From Brachypterus glaber (taxonomy: Eukaryota; Arthropoda; Insecta; Coleoptera; Kateretidae), in NCBI GenBank assembly GCA_958510825.1, contig OY294045.1, positions 12,017,916 through 12,081,915 on the forward strand: 64,000 nt of DNA, given 5' to 3'. The translations under genes were made by a program, and so were the position numbers. Shown one piece after another: positions 23,287 through 34,639 of this stretch. Position 1 is the first letter of the stretch, and each line of letters starts with the position of its first letter. The notes beneath the pieces were generated by a model. That model was not told the origin of the DNA, made no database searches, and saw only the letters and a list, made by a program, of their open reading frames with translations.

Positions 23287-23540
23287 TGGTAGGATTGGTG
23301 TAGTGGTCTACCGCGTCTGTACATGACAAGCCTACTAGCTACTAGCTAACTAGCGTGAGTTCGATTTTCACTGGCGCCGATTTGCCTTTTTCAGTTAATT
23401 AATGAATGAAATTTGGCGAAGGCCTAAGCAGGTGGTTTCCTCTAGTACTAGCCCACACAAGTCCTGGACTTAGGGGATGCTTAATTAACTAGAATAGTAC
23501 GAGGTTAAACAAACATGTAATGTAATGTAATAATAAACAT
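23287..23540 (+). mobile_element. tRNA-derived SINE, copy B
   Basis: Head GGTAGGATTGGTGTAGTGGT (A box) and GAGTTCGATTTTC (B box), then CACTGGCGCCGATTTGCC and the shared body. The tail is AAACAAACATGTAATGTAATG, that is TAATG pentamers, the same unit as the long microsatellite at 38124. Confidence 0.88.
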
Positions 23541-23576
23541 AATTCGGGAGAAAGAATTTATCCTTCTGTTATACAG

Positions 23577-24280
23577 TGCATGTCCAAAGTCCGCCTTCCC
23601 CTTTAACTTTTGAACGGCTTAATATATATATTTGATATATATTTGATATATTTAGGGAGCACAAATAACCTAAACACAAAATTTTGCAGAAAATTCAACT
23701 TTAAAGCGCCACTGACATTTGCACGGAAAACGTCAAGCGATAGGCCAGGTCTCCTGCCAACCCAAAAGAACAAAAAGTACGGACCTCTTATGGGCGCAAA
23801 ATGCGTGTGATTATGAGCTTATAAGAGTAGCAAAATGGAAAATAGTGTATTAAAGTACAGTAGAGTACAAGTTTAGAAAACGAGCCGCTTGCGGTGAATT
23901 TTCTAAAGTACTAGTGCTCTAAAAACGTGTTATGAAACGAGTGCTTTACACAATTTTTTCTATTTTGCTCTAAAATTTAAAAAAAATTACATTTAAATTG
24001 ATGACTGATTTAGAGATTTTTGTTTCGAATTGGCATTACAGTTTTCGCCATGTTTAAAATTCTTAGAACGAATATTATTTTGATATATTTTATAGTCATT
24101 TCTTCTATTTTCCACAAAATTAAACTTTAAACCGACGTTCACAATTGCACGGCAAATGTCAAGAGATAGACTTTTGTCTGTTGCCAACCCAAAAGAAAAA
24201 AAAATAGAGACCTCTTATGGGCCTATAAGAACACACAAAATGCGTGTGATTATGAGCTTATAAGAGTCGCAAAATAGAAA
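23577..24280. repeat. Two adjacent copies of dispersed repeat G
   Basis: The block AACCCAAAAGAANAAAAAG, CCTCTTATGGGC, ATGCGTGTGATTATGAGCTT, AAGAGT.GCAAAAT occurs at 23755-23835 and again at 24185-24272. A hairpin core (AAAACGAGCC / GAATTTTCT, ACTAGTGCTCTAAAAACGTG) lies at 23843-23940. Ends TTTTTTCTATTTTGC and GCAAAATAGAAAAAA are inverted. Relatives: 30045, 39727 and 54625. Confidence 0.75.
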
Positions 24281-24824
24281 AAAATGTTGGTACCTTTTTG
24301 GTGGCGTAGTAATCTAGTTTTGGAGTAATCGCTCTGATACAGTTATTATGGTCCTTAAAAGCAATTTCTGAGAAAATAATTTTTTTAATTGAGATTGCTT
24401 TGATTTAAAGGGTATCAAAAAAAAAACAATTAGATTTACGATCTCTTAAAAGTTTAAACTCATAAACTAAAACTCGGTTTTATTTAATGTAAACTCTTCA
24501 ACATAAAAAGCAATAAAAGAAATCGATATCGATTTCAAACGGGGCACTTAGCTCTAATATTCCCGTGCCCATCTAAATTACATTGTGCGTGCAAAGAAAT
24601 TAAACACTACTAGTGATTTCGTCTATAATTTCCAAATGATTCTATAAATTTATCACTGTAGCTTTTGCCTTTGCGTGTTTATCTGAAGCATGTACTCAAA
24701 TGCAATTATCATTAAGACTCCTAGCCGGTTGATAGCCTCCCAAAGGCTACTCGTTATGGTAATTTACTAGTAATTTTAAATTGTTATTCGTATTTAACTA
24801 GTTTAAGATATTCGAAATAGTAAA
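24281..24824. other. AT-rich spacer
   Basis: Nothing recognised; CGATATCGAT palindrome near 24524. Confidence 0.4.
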
Positions 24825-25265
24825 GAAAAAACATTTTTCTACGACTTAATAGAAAAGTTGACATTTCTACAAAAATAAATGAAGTTTTCAGTCCGAAAAA
24901 TAACCTATTTCTTAGCATTTTACTTTTCTGTTCGTTACTATGACATCAAGCGCAAAATTGAGTGTAGGCAACCGGTAATACCAGTCCGGTATGTCAATCG
25001 TAAAACAGCTGTCAGTTATATACTAGGTACGCCATTTTTTAATATAAAATTGTTATTTATTTCGAATCAAATTTCAATTTCGTGTGTTAAATAAGTGTGT
25101 GCTAAATTATTTGTTGAATTATGGAGAGTGACAGTATTGAGGATTTTACTTCTAAACCACCAGATTTGCAGTAAATTGTAAGTGTTGCGCTCTTGTTAGG
25201 TTATGAACTTACTGCCTGAAAATTAATTTATTTATATTAGATCGTAGAAAAAATGTTGTTTTTAT
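24825..25265 (+). repeat. Repeat F with ATTTTTTCTACGA ends
   Basis: ACATTTTTCTACGACTTAATAG at the left is mirrored by ATATTAGATCGTAGAAAAAATGT near 25238-25258, so it is a TIR-type element. 24835-25085 matches 42410-42690 in reverse (AATCGTAAAACANCTGTCA, GAAGCGCAAAATTGA-like text). An ATG at 25122 opens 17 codons (MESDSIEDFTSKPPDLQ) before TAA, then ATT and GTAAGT. That part is absent from the other copy and could be a captured first exon. Confidence 0.6.
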
Positions 25266-25529
25266 TACGAGCGCAAATGTTATTTCTGCTTTCGCGTGAT
25301 TGCTGATCGAGGCGTCTAGCTGAGATCAGAAAATTCCACGCTTATTTTGCGATTAATACAAAAATAATTATTTTAGACTGCTTTTTCTGAAAGTACACTT
25401 GTTCGGTATTCTTCGGCCAATAAAGTTTTTCAATGTTCGCCGTTTTGCGGCTTACAATTTTTATAAAACTAGTCTGAAAAATATTTTTAACATTCCGAAA
25501 AAGCAAAAATTATCATTCTACAAAATTTC

Positions 25530-26475
25530 CATGCGCCATTAGGGGGAACCCTATTTTTTTATTATTTTAAAATTTTTATTCTAATGTATCTAGAACATCC
25601 TGAAACTATGAGGTGATCAAACTCCTCTAAGGGTTCCAATTTGACCCCTAAAATCGTGAAATTACTCAAAAATCGTAAAAAACCATTGAAAATAGACTAC
25701 TTTTTGTATCAGTGTAAAATTTAAAAGCCTTCAAATCTTAATTTTTTCCTTTTAAGTGTTCGAAATTATTTTCCAAATTTCAAAATGATCAAAAGATTCC
25801 ATCAGGTGCCGAAAATCCGCCAAAGTTGCCCCTAAAACACAAAATTTTACGAATTTCCATCATAAATGTGACCACTAAAAAATCATTTAAAAAATATGTC
25901 AATCTGGACTTAACTGAATTTTATTTAATGCACATTAACAATATAAAATAATTTTGCTTTTATTTGGCGATAAGCTCTTTTTGTTTTTGTCAAATTATTT
26001 TATATTATTAATATACATTAAATTAAATTAAGTTAAGTCCAGATTGACGTATTTTTTTAATGCATTTTTAGCGTTTCTCACATTTATGGTGGAAATTTGT
26101 CAAATTTAGTGTTTTGGGGCAACTTTGGCAGATTTTCGGCACCTGAGAATATTTTGATCATTTAAAGGCACATAATTTTGTACACTCAAAAGGAACAAAT
26201 TAAGATTTCAAGGCTTTTAGATTTTCCACTAATGCAAAAAGTACAGCCCATTTTCAACGATTTTTCACGATTTTTGCATAATTTCACGATTAAAGGGTAC
26301 CAATTGGGACCCTTGGAGAAGTTTGATCACCCTCATATAATTTGAGGATATTCCAGATATACCAGAAAGAAAATTTTTAAACAATACCCTCATATTTTTA
26401 GGATGTTCCATATATACCAGAAAGAATATTTTAAAACAATAAAAAAAATAAGGTCCAACCTAATGGGCCATAAAA
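25530..26475. mobile_element. 0.95-kb foldback element
   Basis: The arms (about 25530-25910 and 26045-26475) are inverted copies. Examples are CCGAAAATCCGCCAAAGTTG against its mirror at 26115, TCTGGACTTAACT / AGTTAAGTCCAGA, and GCCATTAGGGGGAACC against GGTCCAACCTAATGGGC. The right arm carries an internal duplication (CCTCATATAATTTGAGGATA / CCTCATATTTTTAGGATG). No coding; class unknown. Confidence 0.85.
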
Positions 26476-27147
26476 AACTTTTAAGTTCTTTGATAAAATA
26501 AGAACTATAGCCTTAATTTTAATATTTTTGGGGTCTTAGTCCACTTTTTGTGTTGCTGCATGCAATATGTGTAAATATTCAGCGTTCCAGAGCTTCCAAA
26601 AATCCTGATGTAAGCATGTAAGTATAAAAGCTGCCTGCGATTTAAGCGATTAATTTTAAGTAAGTTGAGTTTTGGTGGGCAATACGTTTTGCCCGAAAAA
26701 CTTATCTAGCTTCCAAAGAATTCGTTTTTGCTTTCGTCTAAAGAATTGTATCTGTTGGAAATATAACGGCTTTTGCTTTTACATCAAAGGATTTTCAAGC
26801 AGAAACACAATGAACCTGCTGCAGGTCTAAGTGTCACTTTTGATTTCTGCTCCTCTACTGAGGATGATTGATGAAGTTGAGGCTCCGGTAAGGCCATCAG
26901 CTAAGTAAGAGTTTAACTGAAGAAATGTAACAAAGATGGGGATTTCCTTAGACGTAATCAGCTGGGAAGTTAATAAGCACTTCACATCTTTAGTGATAAA
27001 TTGACATTAGAGTATACTTTACATCTTCAGCTTTTTCGGAAAATATTGGATGAAGCTAAAATTTTGACAAAAATTCTAAATAAAAAAATCTTAGTTTGCT
27101 TCGATTCACAATATAAAAAAAAAGCAACAAAGATTATTTTTATTTAA
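26476..27147. other. Unassigned, mostly unique DNA
   Basis: TATAAAAG at 26623-26630 is followed by GC-richer text but no open frame. 26690-26900 is less AT-rich than its surroundings. No gene could be supported. Confidence 0.35.
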
Positions 27148-27155
27148 GTCACATT

Positions 27156-27409
27156 CAACGAACTAATAACTCTTCCATCTAGAATAGACATTTCATTCGT
27201 TAAAACTGACAAAAACCTCGGCAACATAAACATTCGTTTGTCCTACTCGCACATCTTTGTTCTAACAGAGACCACAATACCAGTTACTGATAACTCTTAT
27301 TGTTCAGGCCTGAATATACCTACTATTTGTTTACAAACAAACTAAGATGTTGGCGATACTTTATTTTAACGGTATGCGTATTCTAGAAAGAAGAGTTATT
27401 AGTTCGTTG
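27156..27409 (+). mobile_element. hAT-type MITE M1, copy 3, perfect 8-bp duplication
   Basis: A 254-bp copy with intact ends CAACGAACTAATAACTCTTC and its mirror. The flanks GTCACATT (27148-27155) and GTCACATT (27410-27417) are an exact 8-bp target duplication, which fixes the termini for the family. It is inserted near a fragment of the 760-bp repeat (3' end AACCTCCTCCATTTTTGGAAG at about 27440). Confidence 0.95.
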
Positions 27410-27479
27410 GTCACATTATCTTTATTTAAGTCACAGGTCGAATTGATAACCTCCTCCATTTTTGGAAGTCAGTTAAAAA

Positions 27480-28147
27480 GCAACAAAGGTTAGCCCATTA
27501 TTTTTATTTTATTTTTAAATATTTTATAAAACTGACTTTTCTCAGTGTAGAATTTCAAAAGGTACTTGTTATAAGAAGACAAATGAATAAAATAGAAAAA
27601 TATAAGAAGGTAAACCAAAGAGGAAGAATAAATATAATTAAACGAGGGAAGAAAATAAAATAAGAGAAGTTTTTAATTTCTCGGTGAAGCCATCAATTAG
27701 GGAAGTGGCCGTGAGTTGAACTCGTTGCCGGGAATAAAATTAAACTCCGGGACTAAGTTATAAAAAGACATTAACCCCGAGAACATTGAACTTTCTCTTA
27801 ACTTTCATTAGTAATTCTGTACAACCCTGATCTTGTACAACTTTTTTATCGACCGACTAACCGACTGACGCTTCGCAATTAGTACGGGGTAATTGATTCT
27901 GCATTCCTTAGGGATAAATTACACAGGCCCACAAAAAAATTTACTTTAATTACTATTAACGAGACTATTTTTCTTACATATTTTTGGGCGCTGAAAACGA
28001 ATTTTAAAGCTGACCTGAAAATGACCTCGCTCCTTCTTCTGGAAAGTCGGTTTTGGTCGGATTTGGCTTAAATTAGGATATTTTATGGTTCTTGATGTTT
28101 TGTTTAAAAGTGTACAGATGCACAACACCCAAAAATTAATAGTTTAG
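27480..28147. other. Unassigned, low-repeat DNA
   Basis: 27700-27930 is less AT-rich (GTTGAACTCGTTGCCGGG, CGACCGACTAACCGACTGAC) and has no partner in the window. It could be conserved non-coding or unrecognised repeat. No exon structure found. Confidence 0.3.
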
Positions 28148-28421
28148 GTTTGTTTGTTTGTTTTTTTGTTTATTTAACCTCGTACTATTCTACTTAATTA
28201 GGCATCCCCTAAGTCCAGGACTTGTGTGGGCTAGTAGTAGAGGGAACCAACAGCTTATACTGACTTTCGAACCAGTTTCTAGGGAGTGTCCGTTTCACTT
28301 ATCACCTTCGCCAAATTTAAATTATTAATTAACTGAAAAAGGCAAATCTGCGCCAGTGAGAATCGAACTCACGCTAGTAGGCTTGCTATACATACGCGCT
28401 AGCCACTATGCTATGCCTTCC
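28148..28421 (-). mobile_element. tRNA-derived SINE, copy C
   Basis: On the minus strand: A box GGCATAGCATAGTGGCT, B box GAGTTCGATTCTC, then CACTGGCGCAGATTTGCC, the shared body and an AAACAAACAAAC tail at 28148-28170. The best preserved tRNA-like head of the four copies. Confidence 0.9.
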
Positions 28422-28608
28422 ATAGGTGCTAGAGGTGTTCGAAAATCTCGGTGCACCGATAAAAAGTGTCTTTGGGCACTCTTCCCAAAATTCATAGTTC
28501 AGGGGCTAGATAACTTTGAAGATCTCGAGCTAGCTCGTCCAATTTTCTTTATTGCAGTTTTCTAAATAAAAATATGAGGTCAGCAAGCACTGTAAATGAG
28601 TTTATTCG

Positions 28609-29159
28609 CAACTGTATATGTAATACATACATTACATGTACTAATAAAGTTTGGGAAGTACGTGATTTCTTGTCCCACTCTTTTCCACGCCTGGACCTGA
28701 CCTGTAATAGAAAATAGAGACCAGTAAACTAATTATTACTGGTCTACATTATAAATAATTAATTTCCACTAGATGGCGCCACCGATAAAAATGTCAAAAT
28801 GGCTGAACTGCTGTTGCCTAAATGTATAGTTTTAGTCAATGTTTTTTACATTTGAGACTGAAAAGGATAATAAATGTTATAAACGGTGCCTTGTGAGCTA
28901 TCAACAAATGCATTTTGTGGTTGTTTTTTTGGGTTACGCGTATGTGAAACTTCAGTTTTATATGATTATGCTTCTCTTGTAAAATGCAGGAAAAATGATT
29001 TGTGGTAAATATGAAAAGAACTAATAAACTAAGTATTATAGTATTATTTTCTTCATTTGAATTCAAACATCTAGGTTTCCAAAGAATTAGTACTTTATCT
29101 TTAAATAAAAACCGTTGCGAATAAAATAGTATACAGGTCTCCCGGGAAAAGGTACTTTT
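28609..29159 (+). repeat. Repeat H, first copy
   Basis: 551 bp from GCAACTGTATATG to CAGGTCTCCCGGGAAAAGGT, matched by 29521-30040 in the same orientation. Shared blocks include CCTGGACCTGACCTGTAAT, CTAGATGGCGCCACCGAT and GGTGCCTTGTGAGCTAT. Its end is followed by a short dyad (ACAGGTC / GACCTGT). Confidence 0.85.
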
Positions 29160-29520
29160 CCGAGTCGACCTGTAATCTAATTTTTTTGTCGGGGTCGGGG
29201 TTATAAGAGTCTTTTTTAAGACTACAACTACATCCCTTTATATCGTTTTTAGCACTACCGCCACACACACAATTTTAATTTAATTGTATACTACATACAT
29301 TATCTATCCATATATTTAGCCGAACTGGCCCCTAAAACGGTAAAGTACCCGTATTCTTCGCTGAAAGCCCGGTTACGATACTTAGTTCCGGCGGATGGGT
29401 TTTTTTTATAAATCTATGACCCAACGTTAGATCAGGGACATTTTTGTAGTTGAATTTTGTATAACTACTCTTGGTTTTATAGTATATTAAAATACTAGTT
29501 TCATAACACCCGCTTTTAGC

Positions 29521-30040
29521 GCACTGTATATGTACTACATACATTACATGTGTTAATAAAGTTAGGGAAGTACGTGATTTCTTGTCCCACTGTTTTCACG
29601 CCTGGACCTGACCTGTAATGAAAAATGGAGGCCAGTAAACTAATTATTACTGGTCTATATTATAAATAATTAATTTCCGCTAGATGGCGCCACCGATTAA
29701 AATGTCAAAATGGCTGAACTGCTGTTGTTATGATAAACAACAAAGTACTTTGATAAACACGAATATAATCTAGTACATTTTGTTTAAAAAACCTAAATGT
29801 ACAGTTTTAGTCAATGTTTTTTACTTTTGAGACTGAAAGGGATAATAAATGTTATAAACGGTGCCTTGTGAGCTATGAACAAATGCATTTTGTGGTGGTT
29901 TTTTTGGGTTACTAAAAAACTAAGTATTATTTTCTTCATTTGAATTCAAACATCTAGGTTTCAAAAGAATTAGTATCTTATCTTTAAATTAAAACCGTTG
30001 CGAATAAAATAGTATACAGGTCTCCCGGAAAAAGGTATTT
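29521..30040 (+). repeat. Repeat H, second copy
   Basis: Same orientation as the copy 912 bp upstream. It has an extra segment of about 63 bp near 29729-29791 (TATGATAAACAACAAAGTAC...) and lacks the ACGCGTATGTGAAAC stretch. The pair could be a tandem duplication; LTR-like TG...CA ends were not found. Confidence 0.82.
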
Positions 30041-30044
30041 TTTT

Positions 30045-30305
30045 TATTTTGCTCTAAAGTTAAAAAAAAAAACTTGCATTTAAATTTAGGGATTTTGGTT
30101 TTCGGTTGGCATTACAATTTTCGCAATGCTTGTAATTCAAAGAATAAACGATATTTTTATATCTATTTTAGTCAGCTCTTCTCTTTTTCACAGGATCCTG
30201 TTAAAAAGCCCAAAAGAAAAAAAAATACTAACCTCTTATGGGCCTGTAAGAATTTACAAAAAGCGTGTGATTACGAGCTTATAATAGTCAGAACATAGAA
30301 AAAAT
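30045..30305 (+). repeat. Fragment of repeat G
   Basis: TATTTTGCTCTAAAGTTAAA at the left, then GGGATTTTGGTTTTCGGTTGGCATTAC, CCTCTTATGGGCCTGTAAGA, AGCGTGTGATTACGAGCTTA. It lacks the hairpin core of the other copies. Confidence 0.7.
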
Positions 30306-30352
30306 ATTTAAATGTAATTACTCCTTAGTGTAAGTAACGGTTGGCGCATATA

Positions 30353-31163
30353 CAGTTGGACCCACAAAAAACGCAAGATTTAAATATGCTAAAATGTCAA
30401 TTTTACTAATTATTTTATAGTTTTAAGAAATAGGTTAGGTTAATTTGACAATTAATTGTCAGTTTTTTCAAAGTTTATTACAGAAAATGCATGCGAATAA
30501 TGTCGAATATTAAAAAAATAATAATAAACTGAAAAAACATTTAGAATGTTTAATCAAATCAAAAATTAAAACACAATATTTAGTAAATCTTATGAAAAAA
30601 TAAAAATTTGAACTCTATATAATTTATGAAAATTATGATTTTCGTTTAAAATAAGTTTTTCCGTAGGTTTTTTTCGCTTTTTTTAATCTTGGAACTATCG
30701 ATGCGGCCACGGGCGATAGTTTTTAACCTAGGAAAATTTGTATTGTTTATAGCATGCACCGCTTCTTGTAAATGGTATTCATTTATTCATCCTGTATTTC
30801 ATTTGATATCTTCTTTCTTTCCGAGTCTGCACGCCCTTTCCTCCCCCATCTATTTTTTCTTCAATCTTAACCATTATTCTTTTTTCTAGGATCTTAACAC
30901 AACTCTCCAAAACACTAAATTACCTTGCAACAATTAAAGGTCTCTATAGAGATCACTAGCCATAATCACTTCCGTACATCCTGCTTCCAATATACTAATA
31001 GTTTGAGATTTCTTAACATTTCTTAACGCATTTCTAATTACTTTATAATTATTATAAGTAATTTTGACAAATATTGTCAACATGACAACGGCTTTGTTTG
31101 TATTGTAATTATTGAATTTACGCAACTAAATTTTCAATCTTGTTTTTTTTTCGGATCCAACTG
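30353..31163. mobile_element. Tc1/mariner-like element, 811 bp
   Basis: Flanked by TA (30351-30352 and 31164-31165). The ends CAGTTGGACCCACAAAAAAC and, inverted, CAGTTGGATCCGAAAAAAAA fit Tc1/mariner. Open frames of 63-66 codons inside show no DDE signature, so it is treated as non-autonomous or deleted. Confidence 0.75.
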
Positions 31164-31224
31164 TACCACAACTAAAAAATTTTATTAATAGTTTATTTAT
31201 TGTATTAATCACAGCTTAGTTGTA

Positions 31225-32655
31225 GGGTAAAACCCCAATCGTTGGCACTCCGCTAATTATTGGCACTGGAGTGATATTTTCGTTTATATAAAAAAATTCT
31301 CCATTGGTACCTTAATCTAACTATATTTTTTACGAAGTGGCAATATTGCTAAATTTTATACTTTAAATGCGATAAACATATTTTTCCCGCCCTGGGCAGT
31401 AGAATCTCCGCAGTTTCGTGTAAACTACGTAAGTGTGAATATTTAAGGTTTATGCTAAGGAAGTGCTTTAAGTAGAAGGTTAATAAAATATGTTTATTGA
31501 TGGACTTACTATTTTTTCTCAAAAATTTTAATAAGTATATGCATTCTACTTATTAATTAGCCTTAAATACTTTATTTTTCTTTACATTTTTATTTAATTT
31601 CTACGGTGTCAACCATTGGTATACAAATTTAAACTAAATTCTAATTATTGGCACAGGTGCCAATAATTAGCCTCTTTAGTAAAAATCCTATTCCAATTAT
31701 TGGCAACCAGTTAAAATTCTAAATTAATAGAATAAATAAAATAAAATTGAATAGATTTATTACTTGTACGGTTAAATATACATACGTATTGCTACATCTG
31801 ATATAAGACAAAACCAAATCCATATTTTAAAGCTAGTGGGCTATAATACAAAAGATACAGTTATTGCTAAAAACCTATTTCAAATAAATGAGTTCTAAAC
31901 AGCGTTTAATGAAAAACTTACAGTTTTTCCTCAATGCATATGTACGTATATAAATTTTACACTTAATTTTGTCTATAAACTTAATTTTTCTTTGGAATTT
32001 AATTTTTTATCACGGTGCCCATAATAGGTTTCCAAATTATATTAAAGTCCTATTATTGGCACAGGTTTATTGTATGCAAAACTTGCGCATCAAAATTAGT
32101 CTAAAAACCTAATAATTCTTTTAGATAAGTGTACCTAGGTAACTAGGTATTATTTCATGGATACCAATAAGTATTAGGTAACTATTAGGTAACTAATATT
32201 TTAACTTTAATATAGAGATATTTAAAATGTTGTATTTCTAAAATAAATTTGAGTTTTTGTTTACAGACTTTAGTTAATATGTATTAAGCTGCAATATTCC
32301 AATTTAAATATTTAATTTGATACTAAAATGTTTATTATTCAACGAAAAGTAGGTACTCAGTAATTTTTTTCCGTTGCTTTAAATCAAAAATTAGGTGCCA
32401 ATAATAGGAAAATCTGGATGCCAATCATTAGCAAAAAGGTGCCAATAATACGAAATTGTGTATTCTTGTAATTAATTTAAAAAATTCTTTAATATTATTA
32501 AGATATCAGTTTAAATTTTATATAATATATAAAATAGAATAACTACTAAATGATGTAAAATATTTTATTCTTAATAACATGAAATATTTAATAAGTTATA
32601 ATGATATATATATGTGGAAAATTTCTTAAAGTGCCAATAATTGGGGGTTTTACCC
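31225..32655. mobile_element. 1.43-kb TIR element studded with ATTATTGGCAC
   Basis: Ends GGGTAAAACCCCAATCGTTG and, inverted, GGGTAAAACCCCCAATTATT, flanked by TA (31223-31224 and 32656-32657). The terminal motif ATTATTGGCAC or close variants recurs inside in both orientations, near 31256, 31643, 31660 (a palindromic pair), 31695, 32013, 32050, 32396, 32418 and 32438. No open frame over 60 codons. Probably a non-autonomous DNA transposon whose internal motifs could be transposase sites. Confidence 0.8.
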
Positions 32656-32738
32656 TATCAGTGTAATTTTAATTTAAAAAATCTTAAAATTATTATATAT
32701 TAAATAATCTAATCAAAAATATTACCTTAAAGCATTAC

Positions 32739-32897
32739 ATCAGATTTTGACGACTATGCAAACTCTTTCGCAGTGTCAACCTCCCAAAGTCGTTCATCTC
32801 CCGGTATCCCTGATTGATTTGGAGGCTGGGGCCTGGGGGAGTCGGGCGAGGAGGCGGCTCATTCAATCTCGCCGCCTTTCGTGTGTCGCATACGTCA
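32739..32897 (-). CDS. Candidate 159-bp internal exon, product unknown
   Basis: A GC-rich island in AT-rich DNA. On the minus strand it is bounded by GTCCGTCTGTCTAG (acceptor) and GTAATG (donor). Only one of three frames is open. It reads DVCDTRKAARLNEPPP, a proline-rich stretch, then GYREMNDFGRLTLRKSLHSR. The exon starts with one base and ends with two bases of split codons, and 159 is divisible by three, so it is phase-symmetric. The upstream candidate exon at 35877-35974 ends in the complementary phase. The family is not recognised. A plus-strand open frame over the same bases is the antisense shadow. Confidence 0.4.
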
Positions 32898-33209
32898 CTA
32901 GACAGACGGACTTTATTGCATTTTCTTCCATTTCCAGTGGAAATTTTCCAGCACAAAAGATGGATGCTTTGTACTTAAAACGGTCCGCTTTGATTTTCAA
33001 TACATGTTCGCAAAATTTACGATTCACAAAGAATCTGATTTAATGTCATTGTAATATAAATCCTTTTTTCATTTGCACAAAGACTTTTATCTAAAATTAA
33101 AAGGCTATTTTTCCAAAAGAGCAATTCCAAAATAAAATTAATTAGGAATAACTTAAACGCTTTTATCAAAAAATTAATTTGGGTTAGTACACACATACTG
33201 TGTGTGCTG

Positions 33210-33463
33210 CAGCGAACTAACAACTCTTCTCTCTAGAATACGCATACCGTTAATATAAAGTATCGCCAACATCTCGGTTTGTTTGTAAACAAATAGTAGG
33301 TATATTCAGGCCTGAACAATAACAATTACCAGTTACTGTTATTGTTGTCTCTGTTAGAACAAAGCTGTGCGAGTAAGACAGACAAATGTATATGTTGGCT
33401 ACGTTTTTGTCAGTTTTTAAAAATAAAATGCCTATTCTAGAGGGAAGAGTTATTAGTTCGTTG
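33210..33463 (-). mobile_element. hAT-type MITE M1, copy 4 (reversed)
   Basis: A 254-bp copy in reverse orientation. The flanks GTGTGCTG (33202-33209) and GTATGCTG (33464-33471) are an 8-bp duplication with one mismatch. It lies in the inferred intron between the two candidate exons. Confidence 0.9.
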
Positions 33464-33649
33464 GTATGCTGTCAATTCTCGCTGAGTTACACCATCTTCA
33501 GGTAAGAGAAGTGAGTTGGTAATAATTATAATTGAGCAATCTCATAATTCGATTAATTTTGGATATTAACAATTAAATGTATTTGTTATTCGTCAACTTT
33601 TGCTATTTTTCGGGATCAACAAGCTGAATCAAGCATGCAGGCCGGACCA

Positions 33650-34298
33650 AAAGTCACCCTAACTCTTAACTTTTGAACGAGTTGAGATATCGACCTAAAT
33701 AAGACAACTCCATCTTTTTAAATATATCTATATGATATTTTTAGCTTTTAAAGTGTGAACAGGGGGTATAGGGGAAAATTGTTTTAAATAGAAAGGGGGT
33801 CGTGTGACGTGCACATCATTTTAATGTTTATAATATTCTCTATACGACTACGCTTTTTTTTGTATTTTTTTTTTAACAAAATAGCGTTGAAAATGTAAGA
33901 TTTTGTCAAACAATTTTTGAAAAATTGTTTATTTCGTCAATACAAATACGTTAATTATACTTTTCAACTAATTTTAATTAAAATAAATAAAATTTTACAA
34001 AAACAATCCTAAAAAATCGTATTTTTTGCCAAAAAATTAAAAAATAAAAATCTAAAGAAATGTTTAAAAATTAAAAATTATATTAAATAATATAATATTA
34101 TATTGGCGAATGGAAAATTTTATTTGCTTTAAAGTTATGTACCACACGATCCCCCTTGCGATTTAAAAATATCCACCCTATGCACCCTAGCCACATTTTG
34201 AAATTGACAAATATCGAATATATGCTTATTTATGTATTTTAATTTTTTAAAAAGTCGATATCTCAACGTTCAAAAGTTTAGATTAGTGAAAAGTAACT
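33650..34298. mobile_element. 0.65-kb foldback element
   Basis: AACTTTTGAACGAGTTGAGATATCGAC at about 33667 is mirrored near 34255-34285. GGGGGTCGTGTGACGTGCAC is mirrored by the 34135-34160 text. Arms about 190 bp. The left terminus GGACCAAAAGTCACC resembles 5176 and 23580, so its end family recurs in the window. Confidence 0.7.
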
Positions 34299-34322
34299 AG
34301 TAATTAGAGAGAAAAAAATATG

Positions 34323-34336
34323 GCTGCTATGGTAAC
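34323..34336 (+). promoter_or_regulatory. X-box-like motif (RFX)
   Basis: GCTGCTATGGTAAC differs from the GTTGCYATGGYAAC type at one position. It lies in the inferred first intron. Degenerate motifs of this length can occur by chance. Confidence 0.25.
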
Positions 34337-34603
34337 GAATAAAAAATTAATTCTCAATGCCTTAGGAATATATTCTTTACCTGTTAGCATGTCAACCGTT
34401 TTTTAAATGTTACCATGCCAATCTCATTTTTAGTTTTTTGTACCAAATCTAGTTAGCAAAACCATGACTGTTAAATATTAAGTAATTATTATTCTTACTA
34501 TTTCACAAACAATATAGGCCAATCAAAACCTTGCATTTTTAATTTCTTTACCAATCAGATCAAAATGAATCTGATAATTTTTGCACAATGCAATTATCAC
34601 TTG

Positions 34604-34617
34604 GTTACTATGGAAAC
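34604..34617 (+). promoter_or_regulatory. X-box-like motif (RFX)
   Basis: GTTACTATGGAAAC fits the imperfect inverted repeat bound by RFX factors. A second motif is 281 bp upstream. Function is inference only. Confidence 0.3.
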
Positions 34618-34639
34618 AAGAAACTGACAGTTACTGACA

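Noticed and set aside
28609..30040. LTR retrotransposon with paired LTRs
   Set aside because: The copies lack TG...CA ends, primer site and polypurine tract, and only about 360 bp separates them.
32747..33043. 98-codon plus-strand open frame
   Set aside because: It is antisense to the better supported minus-strand exon candidate and has no splice or start context.
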